Of a DNA stretch of 64,000 nt, positions 16,623 through 25,518 are shown one piece after another (the stretch's first letter is position 1; every line of letters starts with the position of its first letter). The notes below the pieces were generated by a model, which saw nothing but the letters and a program-made list of their open reading frames with translations, searched no databases and had not been told where the DNA came from. The stretch is taken from positions 1-64,000 of the forward strand of contig CAZPQA010000004.1 in the NCBI GenBank assembly GCA_964588535.1, given 5' to 3'. The position numbers and the translations under genes were made by a program. The DNA is from NaphS2 sp964588535 (GTDB lineage: Bacteria > Desulfobacterota > DSM-4660 > Desulfatiglandales > Desulfatiglandaceae).

Positions 16623-17930
16623 CTACATCCATTTTCTAAAAAAATGAAAGACTTCTTCCATTTTGACATATCGAAATACCGCGAACAACATAATGTTCAC
16701 AAACACTATCATTGAAAAAGCAAATAAATTTTTCTTTGAGAAACGAACAATTCCATTTACGGCAAAGCATATCAACAACGGCTCAATAGGTACGCGAAAC
16801 CTAGGCGATCCGTAAAACACTATTACACCTATCAAATATGATATGAACAATAAATAAATTAGCTTCTTGTTAATATCATTATCACACAGGCTGAAGCCAA
16901 TTCCAAGTAAAGAAAAACACAGGACAATACCCCAAAACATATTGTATTTTGAGCCGAAAGACAGGCTATACCAATATCCGTCAAAAGGATAAACAAAGAG
17001 CAATACTTTTACTATGGCTAATTTAGCTGTTTTGGCAGGGTTTTCCCTGATATATTCAAGTGCTTTTCCGGTTAGGTATCTACTACGCTCAGTTTCGTCC
17101 CTTATCTTATAATATTCATCGCCAACGCCTTCTAGTGAGTTGAAACTAAACCCCTTTTGTGGAACAACATATGAATTGTAGAGCGTTATTCCTCCGACAT
17201 TTGCAAAAGGCACAAATGAGTTTAACCTGCAATAATTCCTTGAAATCCATGGGGACAGAACTAAGAATATACCTATGCTCAGCATAGCGACTCCTCTTAG
17301 CCTGCCAAATTTACTTTGTAAGAATAACCAACCATATAAGAAAGGGAGAAAGAATATTAGAAAAGGTCTTGTAAGAAGCGCTAACCCAAGAACAATCCCG
17401 GATATCACAAGGTTCACATAGTTATTTCTTGAGATAATTAGCAATATCCCCAATAACAGTAAAAACGTGAAGAGTGTCTCAGTAAGAATTTGGGAAGTAT
17501 TAACAATTAGTGGCAAATATAAACAACAGAGATAGCCGGTTAGGTTTGCTATCATCCTGTCAAAAATGACTGCTCCGATAAGGTACGCGAGCACACAGAT
17601 TCCAGCCCCTAACATGGCTTGCACTATCCTAACCCAGGTCAAATTATGGCCGGCAATTTTATAAGTAGCTCCCAAAAAAAGTGGATAAATCGGGGGACGA
17701 AAAGCGGTCGGTTGGCCCGATGAATTAATGTATCCCTTTCCCTCTGCTAATCGCGTTCCAAGGGCATCATAGTCTTTCGAATCGGTTTCAAGGGGGATAG
17801 GTTCGACTGCAAAGATAAAGCAAATACGGATGATTAGTGCTATAACGAAAATTAAGAGGATTGTTCTCTTCTTATGCACTTCTTTCCTGATTCCTAGCTT
17901 GTGATATCTATACTCGGGCATGCTTCTCAC
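16623..17930 (-). CDS. GT39/ArnT-like membrane glycosyltransferase
   Basis: A 435-residue polytopic membrane protein. After the first helix (about residues 23-41) the periplasmic loop EPIPLETDSKDYDALGTRLA holds the acidic pair expected for GT-C enzymes, followed by AFRPPIYPLFLGATYK, the typical (R)PPxYP motif of the PMT/ArnT-like group. Around nine helices follow. It would move a sugar from a polyprenyl-phosphate carrier in the periplasm. The neighbouring genes indicate a role in polysaccharide decoration. Confidence 0.82.
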   Translation of the reverse strand: MRSMPEYRYHKLGIRKEVHKKRTILLIFVIALIIRICFIFAVEPIPLETDSKDYDALGTRLAEGKGYINSSGQPTAFRPPIYPLFLGATYKIAGHNLTWVRIVQAMLGAGICVLAYLIGAVIFDRMIANLTGYLCCLYLPLIVNTSQILTETLFTFLLLLGILLIISRNNYVNLVISGIVLGLALLTRPFLIFFLPFLYGWLFLQSKFGRLRGVAMLSIGIFLVLSPWISRNYCRLNSFVPFANVGGITLYNSYVVPQKGFSFNSLEGVGDEYYKIRDETERSRYLTGKALEYIRENPAKTAKLAIVKVLLFVYPFDGYWYSLSFGSKYNMFWGIVLCFSLLGIGFSLCDNDINKKLIYLLFISYLIGVIVFYGSPRFRVPIEPLLICFAVNGIVRFSKKNLFAFSMIVFVNIMLFAVFRYVKMEEVFHFFRKWM

Positions 17931-18059
17931 TCGCTGCTAATCCTCAGTCCACACAATCTGGTTTCGCACCAAAGCTCAAGCAAGAGAGCCAATCTTGAGG
18001 ACAGGTGATGTGTGTTTTAGTTAAAAATTCCGCACCTCTATATCTTACAAACTCATGGT

Positions 18060-19433
18060 TCATGGCTTTTTTATCTCTGAAACAAAATACCTCAATTTTC
18101 CAGAAGGATCTCTTTCAATATCAGGAACCCTTTTAAAATGAATCTTAATGTTTGCACCTAATTGCTTCTTCATCAATTTTTTGAACAGTTCTCCAGCTCT
18201 ATCCACTGACTCTGCTCCAAGAACCACCTCGATTTCGAACAAATCGATAGCCTTTTGTGTAACTCTGAACTGCAGAATGGAAGATGGATAGGTTTTCATC
18301 ACAGCAAGGTTTATATAATCGAAAATCTCCGACGAATAGATTCCTCCATTTGCCAAGCGAACAACTTCACTTTCTTTGGCCACCGATACCTCCATAAGCG
18401 GAAGGCCACGTCCACACCCACATGTTCCCAATAATGGGCTGCCTATATCCCCCACCCTGTATCGAATAAGTGGCATGTAGTCATTTCTCAAATCGGTTAA
18501 AAATATTTCACCTCTGCTACCCGAGGATACAGGGTCCCCATCTTGATCAAGAAATTCAATAAATGTAAGCTCGGTTGATATATGCCAACTTCCATATGGA
18601 CATTCATAAACAAATCCACCTGTTTCTGAACATCCATATTCATTAGCCGTTTTGCATCCGAACATCTTTTCAATTAACAACCTCTGGTTCAAAGAACAGG
18701 ACTCGGCAGTAATCATTATCACCTTGATCCCCAACTTATCTACAGAGAGTTTGTTCTGCTCAACAAACTCAGCAAGAGGAAAAATAGCCGAAGGGTAACC
18801 ATATATGATATGAGGTTTGAAGTGGCATATCCTTTGCCATATCTTCTTAATTGACTCTTTTTTAAGGTCAAACGCCGAAAATATAAGAGAGCTCATGAAA
18901 TAGCTTTTGACTTTTTGACTCAGTCGATCTCTATATCCGGTATAAGGTCTTCCCCAAATTGTAACCTGTGGTGACCCCGGTTTAACGTCCCACCAGTCCT
19001 TAGCCCTCCACCGCGCAGCTTCAGAATAGCTTTTATGCTCACCACAGTAATAAAGAGTCAGACTCTCTCCGGTTGATCCGCTTGTCGAACCTTTGGTAAT
19101 TCTTCCTGAATAATTGGGATTCAGGAATTCCGATAGATGATCCCGGACATCTCGTTTCTCCACTTTGGGAAGACTCAAAAAATCCTTATACGAGAAGGCT
19201 GAGTTATTAACATCCCAACCAATACGGCTACACATCTTTCGATAATAAGGGACTTCCCGGGCTGCCTTGTTTACAGTTCTTCTAACAAGTTCCCACTGTT
19301 TGAAAACGAGCTCGTCCCGGCTCATCCACTGAGATTCGGACAATTCTTTAAGGGCGTGTACAGCATATTCCCCCTTCAATTTTTGCACAAGAGGCCAGTA
19401 AATATATCGAGTAAAAGATGCATGGAAGCTCAT
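18060..19433 (-). CDS. CapK/PaaK-like adenylate-forming protein
   Basis: A 457-residue member of the phenylacetate-CoA ligase/CapK group. The ATP-binding motif is KGSTSGSTGESLTLYY; the fold continues with NEYGCSETGGF and LIRYRVGDIG, and the C-terminal subdomain ends RDPSGKLRYF. CapK-like members are common in capsule and O-antigen loci, where their role is poorly defined (probably acyl or amino-acid activation). Its last codons overlap the start region of the gene upstream by 4 bp, so it is part of the glycosyltransferase operon. Confidence 0.85.
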   Translation of the reverse strand: MSFHASFTRYIYWPLVQKLKGEYAVHALKELSESQWMSRDELVFKQWELVRRTVNKAAREVPYYRKMCSRIGWDVNNSAFSYKDFLSLPKVEKRDVRDHLSEFLNPNYSGRITKGSTSGSTGESLTLYYCGEHKSYSEAARWRAKDWWDVKPGSPQVTIWGRPYTGYRDRLSQKVKSYFMSSLIFSAFDLKKESIKKIWQRICHFKPHIIYGYPSAIFPLAEFVEQNKLSVDKLGIKVIMITAESCSLNQRLLIEKMFGCKTANEYGCSETGGFVYECPYGSWHISTELTFIEFLDQDGDPVSSGSRGEIFLTDLRNDYMPLIRYRVGDIGSPLLGTCGCGRGLPLMEVSVAKESEVVRLANGGIYSSEIFDYINLAVMKTYPSSILQFRVTQKAIDLFEIEVVLGAESVDRAGELFKKLMKKQLGANIKIHFKRVPDIERDPSGKLRYFVSEIKKP

Positions 19434-20566
19434 AAAGCAACAACTTCCCTATAAAGGTTTATGTATTCGGCACCAGCTTTTTCCCAGGAAAACTTTTTAA
19501 TCCGTTGATACCCTGATTCCATAAGAGTTTTACGGTAGCTGCTATCAAATACTGTTTTTTTTAGCCCCTGTGCCATGTCATCAACATTAGATGGGTCTAC
19601 CAGACAAGCCGCATTTGCGGTAACTTCAGGAATTGAGGAACCATTTCCAGCAAGAACCGGGACTCCGAGAGACATAGCCTCCAATGGTGGAAAACCAAAG
19701 CCCTCATACAGGGAAGGATAGCATAGAGCGATGGCTCTTTTCGTCAGTCCTACTAAAATATCTTTTTCGACTATCCCACATAAGTAAATATTGTCAAAAA
19801 TACCTATTTTCTTGGCCATGCCAGCCTGCTCACTTCTAACCCACTGCTCATGGGATATACCGGCAATAACTAACTCCGGAAAATCATGGACATCTTCTCG
19901 GCATTGCGCCATGGCTTCGATAAGTCGTCCAAGGTTCTTTCTGGGGTCTAATACACCTGCATAAAGGAGATAATCTTTAGGCAACGCATTCTCTTTAGTG
20001 ACCCGATTAATATTTTCTTCATTATAAGCCACGTTTGACAAGTATGGTTTAAAGCCATTATGTATTACCCTTACACGATCTTCAGGAAATGAAAAATAGT
20101 TTAAGACTTCCTGTCGTGTGAATTCCGAAACAGTGGCCACCAAGCCTACCCGGCTCAGGGAGATTTCCATCTGACGTCGGTAATTATCAACTTCCTTAGA
20201 TTTATATAGTTCCGGAAAAGCCAAGTAACGACAGTCATGAACAGTTAAGACTGTCTTCATTCTCTTTGCCGGTGGAATCTGGATATGAAGGGAATGAAAA
20301 ACATCTATCCCCCTTAAATATAAATCAAACGGTGGCCAACTATGTTTCCACCACCAGTCTACCAGTCTTCGAGGTAATTTAAGAGAGCGTCTATCTATGC
20401 CGGGGTAAATTTCCGGGTATCTAGTATCCCGAAAATAGTTCATGAACATGGTAAAATGCTCATCTTCAGCAACAACTGGCATATTAAGCAGTAAGTTATG
20501 AGCAACCTCTGACAACCCGCGATACGGATTAACAACCAGACAGCTTGTGTCAATTGCAACGTTCAT
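19430..20566 (-). CDS. Family 4 glycosyltransferase
   Basis: A 378-residue GT-B protein. The donor domain reads VRVIHNGFKPYL, LLYAGVLDPRKNLGRLIEAM and LCYPSLYEGFGFPPLEAMSLG, the E-x7-E motif of GT4. The N-terminal HSLHIQIPPAKRMKTVLTVHD resembles mannosyl- or rhamnosyl-transferases of this subgroup. It overlaps the CapK-like gene by 4 bp and lies 18 bases downstream of a paralogous GT4 gene. Confidence 0.92.
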   Translation of the reverse strand: MNVAIDTSCLVVNPYRGLSEVAHNLLLNMPVVAEDEHFTMFMNYFRDTRYPEIYPGIDRRSLKLPRRLVDWWWKHSWPPFDLYLRGIDVFHSLHIQIPPAKRMKTVLTVHDCRYLAFPELYKSKEVDNYRRQMEISLSRVGLVATVSEFTRQEVLNYFSFPEDRVRVIHNGFKPYLSNVAYNEENINRVTKENALPKDYLLYAGVLDPRKNLGRLIEAMAQCREDVHDFPELVIAGISHEQWVRSEQAGMAKKIGIFDNIYLCGIVEKDILVGLTKRAIALCYPSLYEGFGFPPLEAMSLGVPVLAGNGSSIPEVTANAACLVDPSNVDDMAQGLKKTVFDSSYRKTLMESGYQRIKKFSWEKAGAEYINLYREVVAL

Positions 20567-20584
20567 TGTTTTAGCTTTAACCTG

Positions 20585-21733
20585 TCACGATTCGAAGATA
20601 TGCTTATAGAAACTATAAGTTTCTTCTGCACACCGTTTCCATGTAAATTTTGATGCGTGTTGCAATCCACGCTGTATCATTATTTTTTTTAATTCACTGT
20701 TAGATAGCAACCTTTCCATGGCACTACCAATTTCTTCATAATCTTTCGGATTAACCAGGAGAGCCGCGTTCCCAACGGTTTCAGGTAAAGAGGATACATT
20801 CGAAGTGACAACGGGCGTTCCGCACGCCATAGCCTCCAATGGCGGCGAGGTCCAACCTTCTGAAAAACTGGGGAAGACAAAACACTCCGCGCCATTATAA
20901 AGCACAGGAAGGTCGTCAGTTTCCTGGCTAATATATTTCAGAATCTTTATTTTTCTGTTGAGTTTCAATATCTCAATGACATCATGAATACTTGATGAAG
21001 TAACCCCTTCGGGACCTACCAAAATTAGATCCAAGTCCTGATATTTATCCGATAATGTGGAAAATCCCCGAATTATGCCCTCCACATTCTTATGAGACTC
21101 TATTCCACCAACATAAAGAATGTAAGGTCTACTGATATTGAATTTCTGATATAACACCTCTTTGACAGTATCTCTTTCGATTATTCTGAATTCAGATCCG
21201 ATGCCAAGGGGAATAACCTTCACGCTCTTAGGGTCAATAAAACTAAAGCAAGTAAGGAACTCATTTTTTGTGTTTTCCGAAACTGACACAAAGTAGTCTG
21301 TCCTTTCAGCCATATTTTTGAGCCATCTCTGCTTCTTTTTAACATATACTGGATCTATCAGGTCTGGTCGAATCATATAAACAATGCCATGGAGTGTCAT
21401 TACATAAGCGCCATGCTTTACCGGTGGACAATCATCTCCCAACGCGTGAAATATATCGGCCTTTCCGGTAAAAATATCGATATAGGGAAATCTCATAACT
21501 TCCCATAAAGGAAGAGAAAGACGTCTTGGTACTGGAAAGTGAATCTTAGAAAAGTTCTTATTATCCTTTATCTTACAGTCAATGGTCTTACTGTTTCCCC
21601 TGAAGTAATTTAGAAATATTTTGAATTGGTCCTGTTTGCAGTCTAACACAAATTCATTTATCAGGTTAATTGTATACCGTTTTATTGCTCGTGTTCCTAC
21701 TATTGCATCTGAGCCATCAAGAATAATTTTCAT
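20585..21733 (-). CDS. Family 4 glycosyltransferase
   Basis: About 382 residues. The donor domain has VKVIPLGIGSEFR, ILYVGGIESHKNVEGIIRGF and VFPSFSEGWTSPPLEAMACG. The start is placed at 21733 (MKIILDGSDAIVG) because a GGAGG lies nine bases before it; an ATG at 21748 would lie upstream of that site. It is similar in layout to the next gene, suggesting two sequential sugar additions. Confidence 0.9.
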   Translation of the reverse strand: MKIILDGSDAIVGTRAIKRYTINLINEFVLDCKQDQFKIFLNYFRGNSKTIDCKIKDNKNFSKIHFPVPRRLSLPLWEVMRFPYIDIFTGKADIFHALGDDCPPVKHGAYVMTLHGIVYMIRPDLIDPVYVKKKQRWLKNMAERTDYFVSVSENTKNEFLTCFSFIDPKSVKVIPLGIGSEFRIIERDTVKEVLYQKFNISRPYILYVGGIESHKNVEGIIRGFSTLSDKYQDLDLILVGPEGVTSSSIHDVIEILKLNRKIKILKYISQETDDLPVLYNGAECFVFPSFSEGWTSPPLEAMACGTPVVTSNVSSLPETVGNAALLVNPKDYEEIGSAMERLLSNSELKKIMIQRGLQHASKFTWKRCAEETYSFYKHIFES

Positions 21734-21757
21734 TTTTTGGCCCTCCATACAACATAG

Positions 21758-21967
21758 TCATCCAAATAATCTAACTTTTACTCTGTTGATTACTTGAAAA
21801 TATTTATTTATCAATCCGTGTTTTTTGATCATTGAAAATTCATTATCATTTCTTTGTACTTTTCCTTTACATACGTGACAATATTTGTTCACCATCAAGC
21901 CTTTTTCCTCCATTTCTCGTATTTCTGTCAGCATTTTACTTTTCAAAATCTCTTCAATTCGGCTCAA
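21758..21967 (-). pseudogene. Possible C-terminal remnant in decayed region
   Basis: A 69-codon frame (SRIEEILKSKMLTEIREMEE ... INKYFQVINRVKVRLFG) that continues open upstream without a start. It follows the decayed methyltransferase and may be its displaced tail or part of another lost gene. The family is not recognised. Confidence 0.25.
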
Positions 21968-22042
21968 CTGAGCATCACCAACAAAGATTTTCCCATCACG
22001 ATGGATATCACAATGTTTTCCGATGCTTTGTCTTTGGTTACG

Positions 22043-22440
22043 CTAATGCTTCGGGCAAATTGCAGCGACTTTCCCTATTGACCGGAGGGTCCCAAGTACT
22101 GCACATAAAAAGCTCATTGTCTCCCATTTTGGAACATGCTCCAAAATATCATTCATGGTAATCATTTTATAGGTGCCAAGGCGTTTATGAAGAAATGCAG
22201 ATGTATCATTAACCGCATGTACTGGGCATTTTACATGCTTTCGAGCTTCTCTTGCCTGCTGGGATGAAAGTTTCGCTCCCTCAATACTCTTATATCCCTG
22301 CTGCTACAGAAAAAAGAGAAATTAGCCGTCGCCACACCCAATATCCAGAATTCGTGCTTGTTTATCTTCTGGAAGACAGTCATGATACCATGCCCCGTAT
22401 CCGGTGCGATAATAACCCGCTCAAAGGCGGCAGCTAAATA
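22043..22440 (-). pseudogene. Decayed class I SAM methyltransferase
   Basis: Minus-strand frames give YYRTGYGAWYHDCLPEDKQ then ARILDIGCGDG (motif I), a TAA, FLFFL, a TAG, QQGYKSIEGAKLSSQQAREA, then YKMITMNDILEHVPKW and a TAG at 22043. The order and motifs are those of a sugar-locus methyltransferase, but at least two in-frame stops break it and the C-terminus is lost. Confidence 0.6.
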
Positions 22441-22515
22441 CTCGACTTCTGGATTTAAAAAAGTCTGCTCTTTAAAAGAGCATGGGTAATATCCTGTAAA
22501 TAAAACTAAATCCAT
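22396..22515 (-). pseudogene. N-terminal fragment of a glycosyltransferase
   Basis: An ATG at 22515 opens MDLVLFTGYYPCSFKEQTF followed by LNPEVEYLAAAFERVIIAP, the beginning typical of a GT-B glycosyltransferase. It then runs into the decayed methyltransferase in a different frame, with a short overlap around 22400-22440. This looks like the joint left by a deletion or recombination. Confidence 0.5.
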
Positions 22516-22541
22516 TGAAACTCACCTCAGGAATACCAATG

Positions 22542-23483
22542 TTACTTTTGCACGGGCCTTAACCATTGCTTTAGGCTACGAGGTAGACCAAGGTAGATAG
22601 TGGCTAATAACTTACTCCCTTTATGACCAAATATCACTTTCAGAATCAATCCCCAATTCACCTTCTTCCCAACAACTATAGGAGAATAGCGAATTGCCTG
22701 CAAAAGATATTTGCGTGCCTTGTTTGTGTTTTGTGGCTCATATCCACCAGCCAAACGTAAATATCCCTTAGCCCATTGAGATGGATTTAACCAATAAAGA
22801 TAGGGTAAATTTCGCTCTAAAGCCCGAATCGCCACAGGGCTAATGGTTCCTATTCTTGAATATGTCAAGGAGGTGTTGTGGCTCCGATAAAGATATAGAT
22901 CTCTATGTAATGGATGAAGCTTAAATAACTGTGAGACACGTAACCAGAAATCGTAATCTTCGGCCAGGAAAAGATCTTCAGCATAGCGTCCTACATTATT
23001 CTGCACAATACGCCGATATAGGAAACAAGCGCCGATGACGTTCCTATTCACGAGATCTTCTGGCATACCCGCTGGGAGGTATCTGAGAGGGATTCCTGAC
23101 TCATCAATTTCTGTGAAACCCGCATAAACTACATCGACCTCTGGATGGTCTTCTAAAAAAGCCACCATGTCCGAGAGTGCTTCTGGACGATAACAATTGT
23201 CATCGGACGTCCATGTGAGATAATCGCCTTTTACTTGTGAGAAGCCGGTATTCAATGCTGCCGGAAGCTTGCGATTTCTTTCATGTCGCTCTCCATGAAT
23301 ACGGACGTCAGACTTCAAATATCGGGCAATAAGAGAGGGGGTTTCATCAGTAGATGCATCATCCACGATAATGAGTTCCCAGTTCGAGTAGTTTTGGTCC
23401 AAGCAGCTTTGGACTGACTGTTCTAGGAAGCGAGAGCCATTATATGTAGGCAGGACAATTGAAACGAGTGGGCCGGTCGTCAT
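22542..23483 (-). CDS. Family 2 glycosyltransferase
   Basis: A 313-residue GT-A protein. VSIVLPTYNGSRFLEQSVQS, WELIIVDDASTDETPSLI and YLTWTSDDNCYRPEAL carry the nucleotide-binding and DXD-like residues. The C-terminal part has WLRVSQLFKLHPL. Its ATG overlaps the stop of the upstream wecB by 4 bp. Confidence 0.92.
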   Translation of the reverse strand: MTTGPLVSIVLPTYNGSRFLEQSVQSCLDQNYSNWELIIVDDASTDETPSLIARYLKSDVRIHGERHERNRKLPAALNTGFSQVKGDYLTWTSDDNCYRPEALSDMVAFLEDHPEVDVVYAGFTEIDESGIPLRYLPAGMPEDLVNRNVIGACFLYRRIVQNNVGRYAEDLFLAEDYDFWLRVSQLFKLHPLHRDLYLYRSHNTSLTYSRIGTISPVAIRALERNLPYLYWLNPSQWAKGYLRLAGGYEPQNTNKARKYLLQAIRYSPIVVGKKVNWGLILKVIFGHKGSKLLATIYLGLPRSLKQWLRPVQK

Positions 23484-24601
23484 ATACTTGCATCTCCCAA
23501 CAAATTTGACACAATTCTTACGGCAGCCCGACCATCGCCGTATGGGTTATTCCCGGTTACCATAGCGGCACGTGCTTGTGGATCCATCAGTAGCCGTTCT
23601 GTCGCCTTAATGATTCGGGATTTTGTAGTCCCAACAACTTTGACAACACCGGCCTCAACTCCCTCAGGGCGCTCAGTGACGTCACGCATGACAAGGACGG
23701 GCACCCTGAGACTCGGAGCTTCTTCTTGAATGCCCCCGGAATCTGTCAAAATGAGAGTTGATCGCCCCATTAAGTTAACAAGGGAGAGGTAATCTATAGG
23801 GTCAATCAGGCTAACATTTGACTCTTTACCCAGGATTTCCTGAGCTGGGCCACGTACGTTAGGGTTTAGGTGTACTGGATAAACAAAATGAACTCCAAGG
23901 GAATGAAATTTCAACGCAAGTTTCTTTACTGCAGCGCATATTTCTCGTAAAGGAGCGCCGAAGCTTTCCCGACGGTGAGCTGTAATCAATACTATTCGCT
24001 TTCCCGTTGGAATTCCGCCCAGTGGGCCGTTAGGCCAGTCATATGGTGCTTGAACGGCAGTAAACAACGCATCAATCACAGTATTGCCGACCACCAGAAT
24101 ATTCCCTTCCGCAATGCCTTCCCGCAGCAAAGCCTGGCGACTGCGCTCAGTTGGCGCAAATAACCGGTCTGCCAGCACATCAGCCACGTGCCGGTTCATC
24201 TCCTCAGGGAAAGGCTGATAGCGATCGCCGGTACGGAGACCGGCTTCCACATGACCAAATTTAATACGATGGTAGTAGGACGCCAGCGCGGCCACGAGAA
24301 CAGTTGTTGTGTCTCCCTGGGCCAGAATCCAGTTAGGTGCCACCTCCCCGATGATCGGGTCCAGACGCGTAAGTATTCGCGCTGTTAGATCTGATAGGCT
24401 CTGGTTCGGTTGCATGACGTCCAGGTCGTAATCGGATCGTATCCCGAACAAAGACAGGATCGGAGAAAGCATTTCCCGGTGTTGGCCGGTCACGCATACA
24501 ATGGAACGGATACGCTCTGGATACTTCTCTAATTCCTTCACCACCGGCGCCATTTTGATGGCTTCCGGACGTGTCCCGATGATACTCAATACGGTCAGCA
24601 T
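23480..24601 (-). CDS. wecB: UDP-N-acetylglucosamine 2-epimerase
   Basis: A 373-residue enzyme interconverting UDP-GlcNAc and UDP-ManNAc. VLSIIGTRPEAIKMAPVV, CVTGQHREML, HVEAGLRTGDRYQPFPEEMN, ITAHRRESFG and TDSGGIQEEAPSL are the family signatures. The start at 24601 (MLTVLSIIGTRPE) gives the usual length and overlaps the upstream stop; an in-frame ATG at 24652 would add 17 unrelated residues. It indicates ManNAc or a derivative in the polysaccharide. Confidence 0.93.
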   Translation of the reverse strand: MLTVLSIIGTRPEAIKMAPVVKELEKYPERIRSIVCVTGQHREMLSPILSLFGIRSDYDLDVMQPNQSLSDLTARILTRLDPIIGEVAPNWILAQGDTTTVLVAALASYYHRIKFGHVEAGLRTGDRYQPFPEEMNRHVADVLADRLFAPTERSRQALLREGIAEGNILVVGNTVIDALFTAVQAPYDWPNGPLGGIPTGKRIVLITAHRRESFGAPLREICAAVKKLALKFHSLGVHFVYPVHLNPNVRGPAQEILGKESNVSLIDPIDYLSLVNLMGRSTLILTDSGGIQEEAPSLRVPVLVMRDVTERPEGVEAGVVKVVGTTKSRIIKATERLLMDPQARAAMVTGNNPYGDGRAAVRIVSNLLGDASI

Positions 24602-25518
24602 ATTTCGTCCTGCTTTGTGCCAATCGTCATCAGCAGATAGCCCTGACTGCAATCCATAAGCTCTTCGGGTGATACCTCGTCCATCCAGCTTGATAGTGAT
24701 TGTAGCAACGGATGACCTGCAGGCAGGAAGTTAAGTGAATGCCGTGCGCCTATGGTGAATTCGTTTATAACCCGTAATCCGGCTTCAGCGTATTCCTGAC
24801 GCAATGACTGCATCGGTTCTTCAAGTCCGTAGGGCCACCGTCCTTCTTTCTCTTGGAGATCTTTGCCAGCCCGATAGGCTACTGAAGCCGCGTTGGGTAC
24901 CAGAGTAATCACACGGTCGCGCGTAACGCGCCGCCAATCGCTCAGCATCCGATGTCGTTCCTGGGGTGTAAAATGCTCAAGTAAGCCTGAACTCCATATG
25001 CAGTCAAAGTCTTTATCCGGCAATGGAAGTGGTTGAGTTGCATCTGCCAGTAGGACCTCAACCTCCACGTCAAGTGCCTTCGCACAGCTTTGAGTGAACT
25101 CAAGACTCTCGGAACTGATGTCCATTATTATAACCTCACGGCCGGCCAGAGCCAAGGCCAACGATATCTCTCCAGTTCCGCTACCGATCTCCAAGACTCG
25201 CCCACCGTAATGCGTTGCAAGCAACATCTCAAAGCCCCACGGAGAGAGCTGATTGGAGCGCAAGCGAGAGAGGAGATCTGACTGTGATGTGGGCGCTACC
25301 AATGCTGTATTCCACTCCAAACCAGTCAGTCGGGAGCGCTTCTGGCCTCGCCAGGCTACCATCAGTCCGTCCGGCCGCTTGCCGTCATAACTCACAGGCT
25401 CGGATGTCACATGATCACAATCTCTATTCAATCGCTCTGCAAGGTGCTTTATCTCCGGCCAACGACTCCCATGGCGGACAGGCCAGCCGCCCCCAGGCAT
25501 TCTTCTGTTTGTCCACAA
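24595..25518 (-). CDS. SAM methyltransferase, C-terminal part of a twice-frameshifted gene
   Basis: The frame holds a class I methyltransferase from about residue 70 on: GGRVLEIGSGTGEISLALAL (motif I), FDCIWSSGLLEHFTP and VITLVPNAASVAYRAG. The first 60 residues (RWPEIKHLAERLNRDC, HVTSEPVSYDGKRPDGLMVA) instead match the C-terminal tail of the preceding methyltransferase domain, reached by a one-base insertion near 25465. The native start of this domain may be near TGLEWNTALVAPTSQSDLL (about 25315); no ATG is visible there. Confidence 0.65.
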   Translation of the reverse strand: MWTNRRMPGGGWPVRHGSRWPEIKHLAERLNRDCDHVTSEPVSYDGKRPDGLMVAWRGQKRSRLTGLEWNTALVAPTSQSDLLSRLRSNQLSPWGFEMLLATHYGGRVLEIGSGTGEISLALALAGREVIIMDISSESLEFTQSCAKALDVEVEVLLADATQPLPLPDKDFDCIWSSGLLEHFTPQERHRMLSDWRRVTRDRVITLVPNAASVAYRAGKDLQEKEGRWPYGLEEPMQSLRQEYAEAGLRVINEFTIGARHSLNFLPAGHPLLQSLSSWMDEVSPEELMDCSQGYLLMTIGTKQDEIC

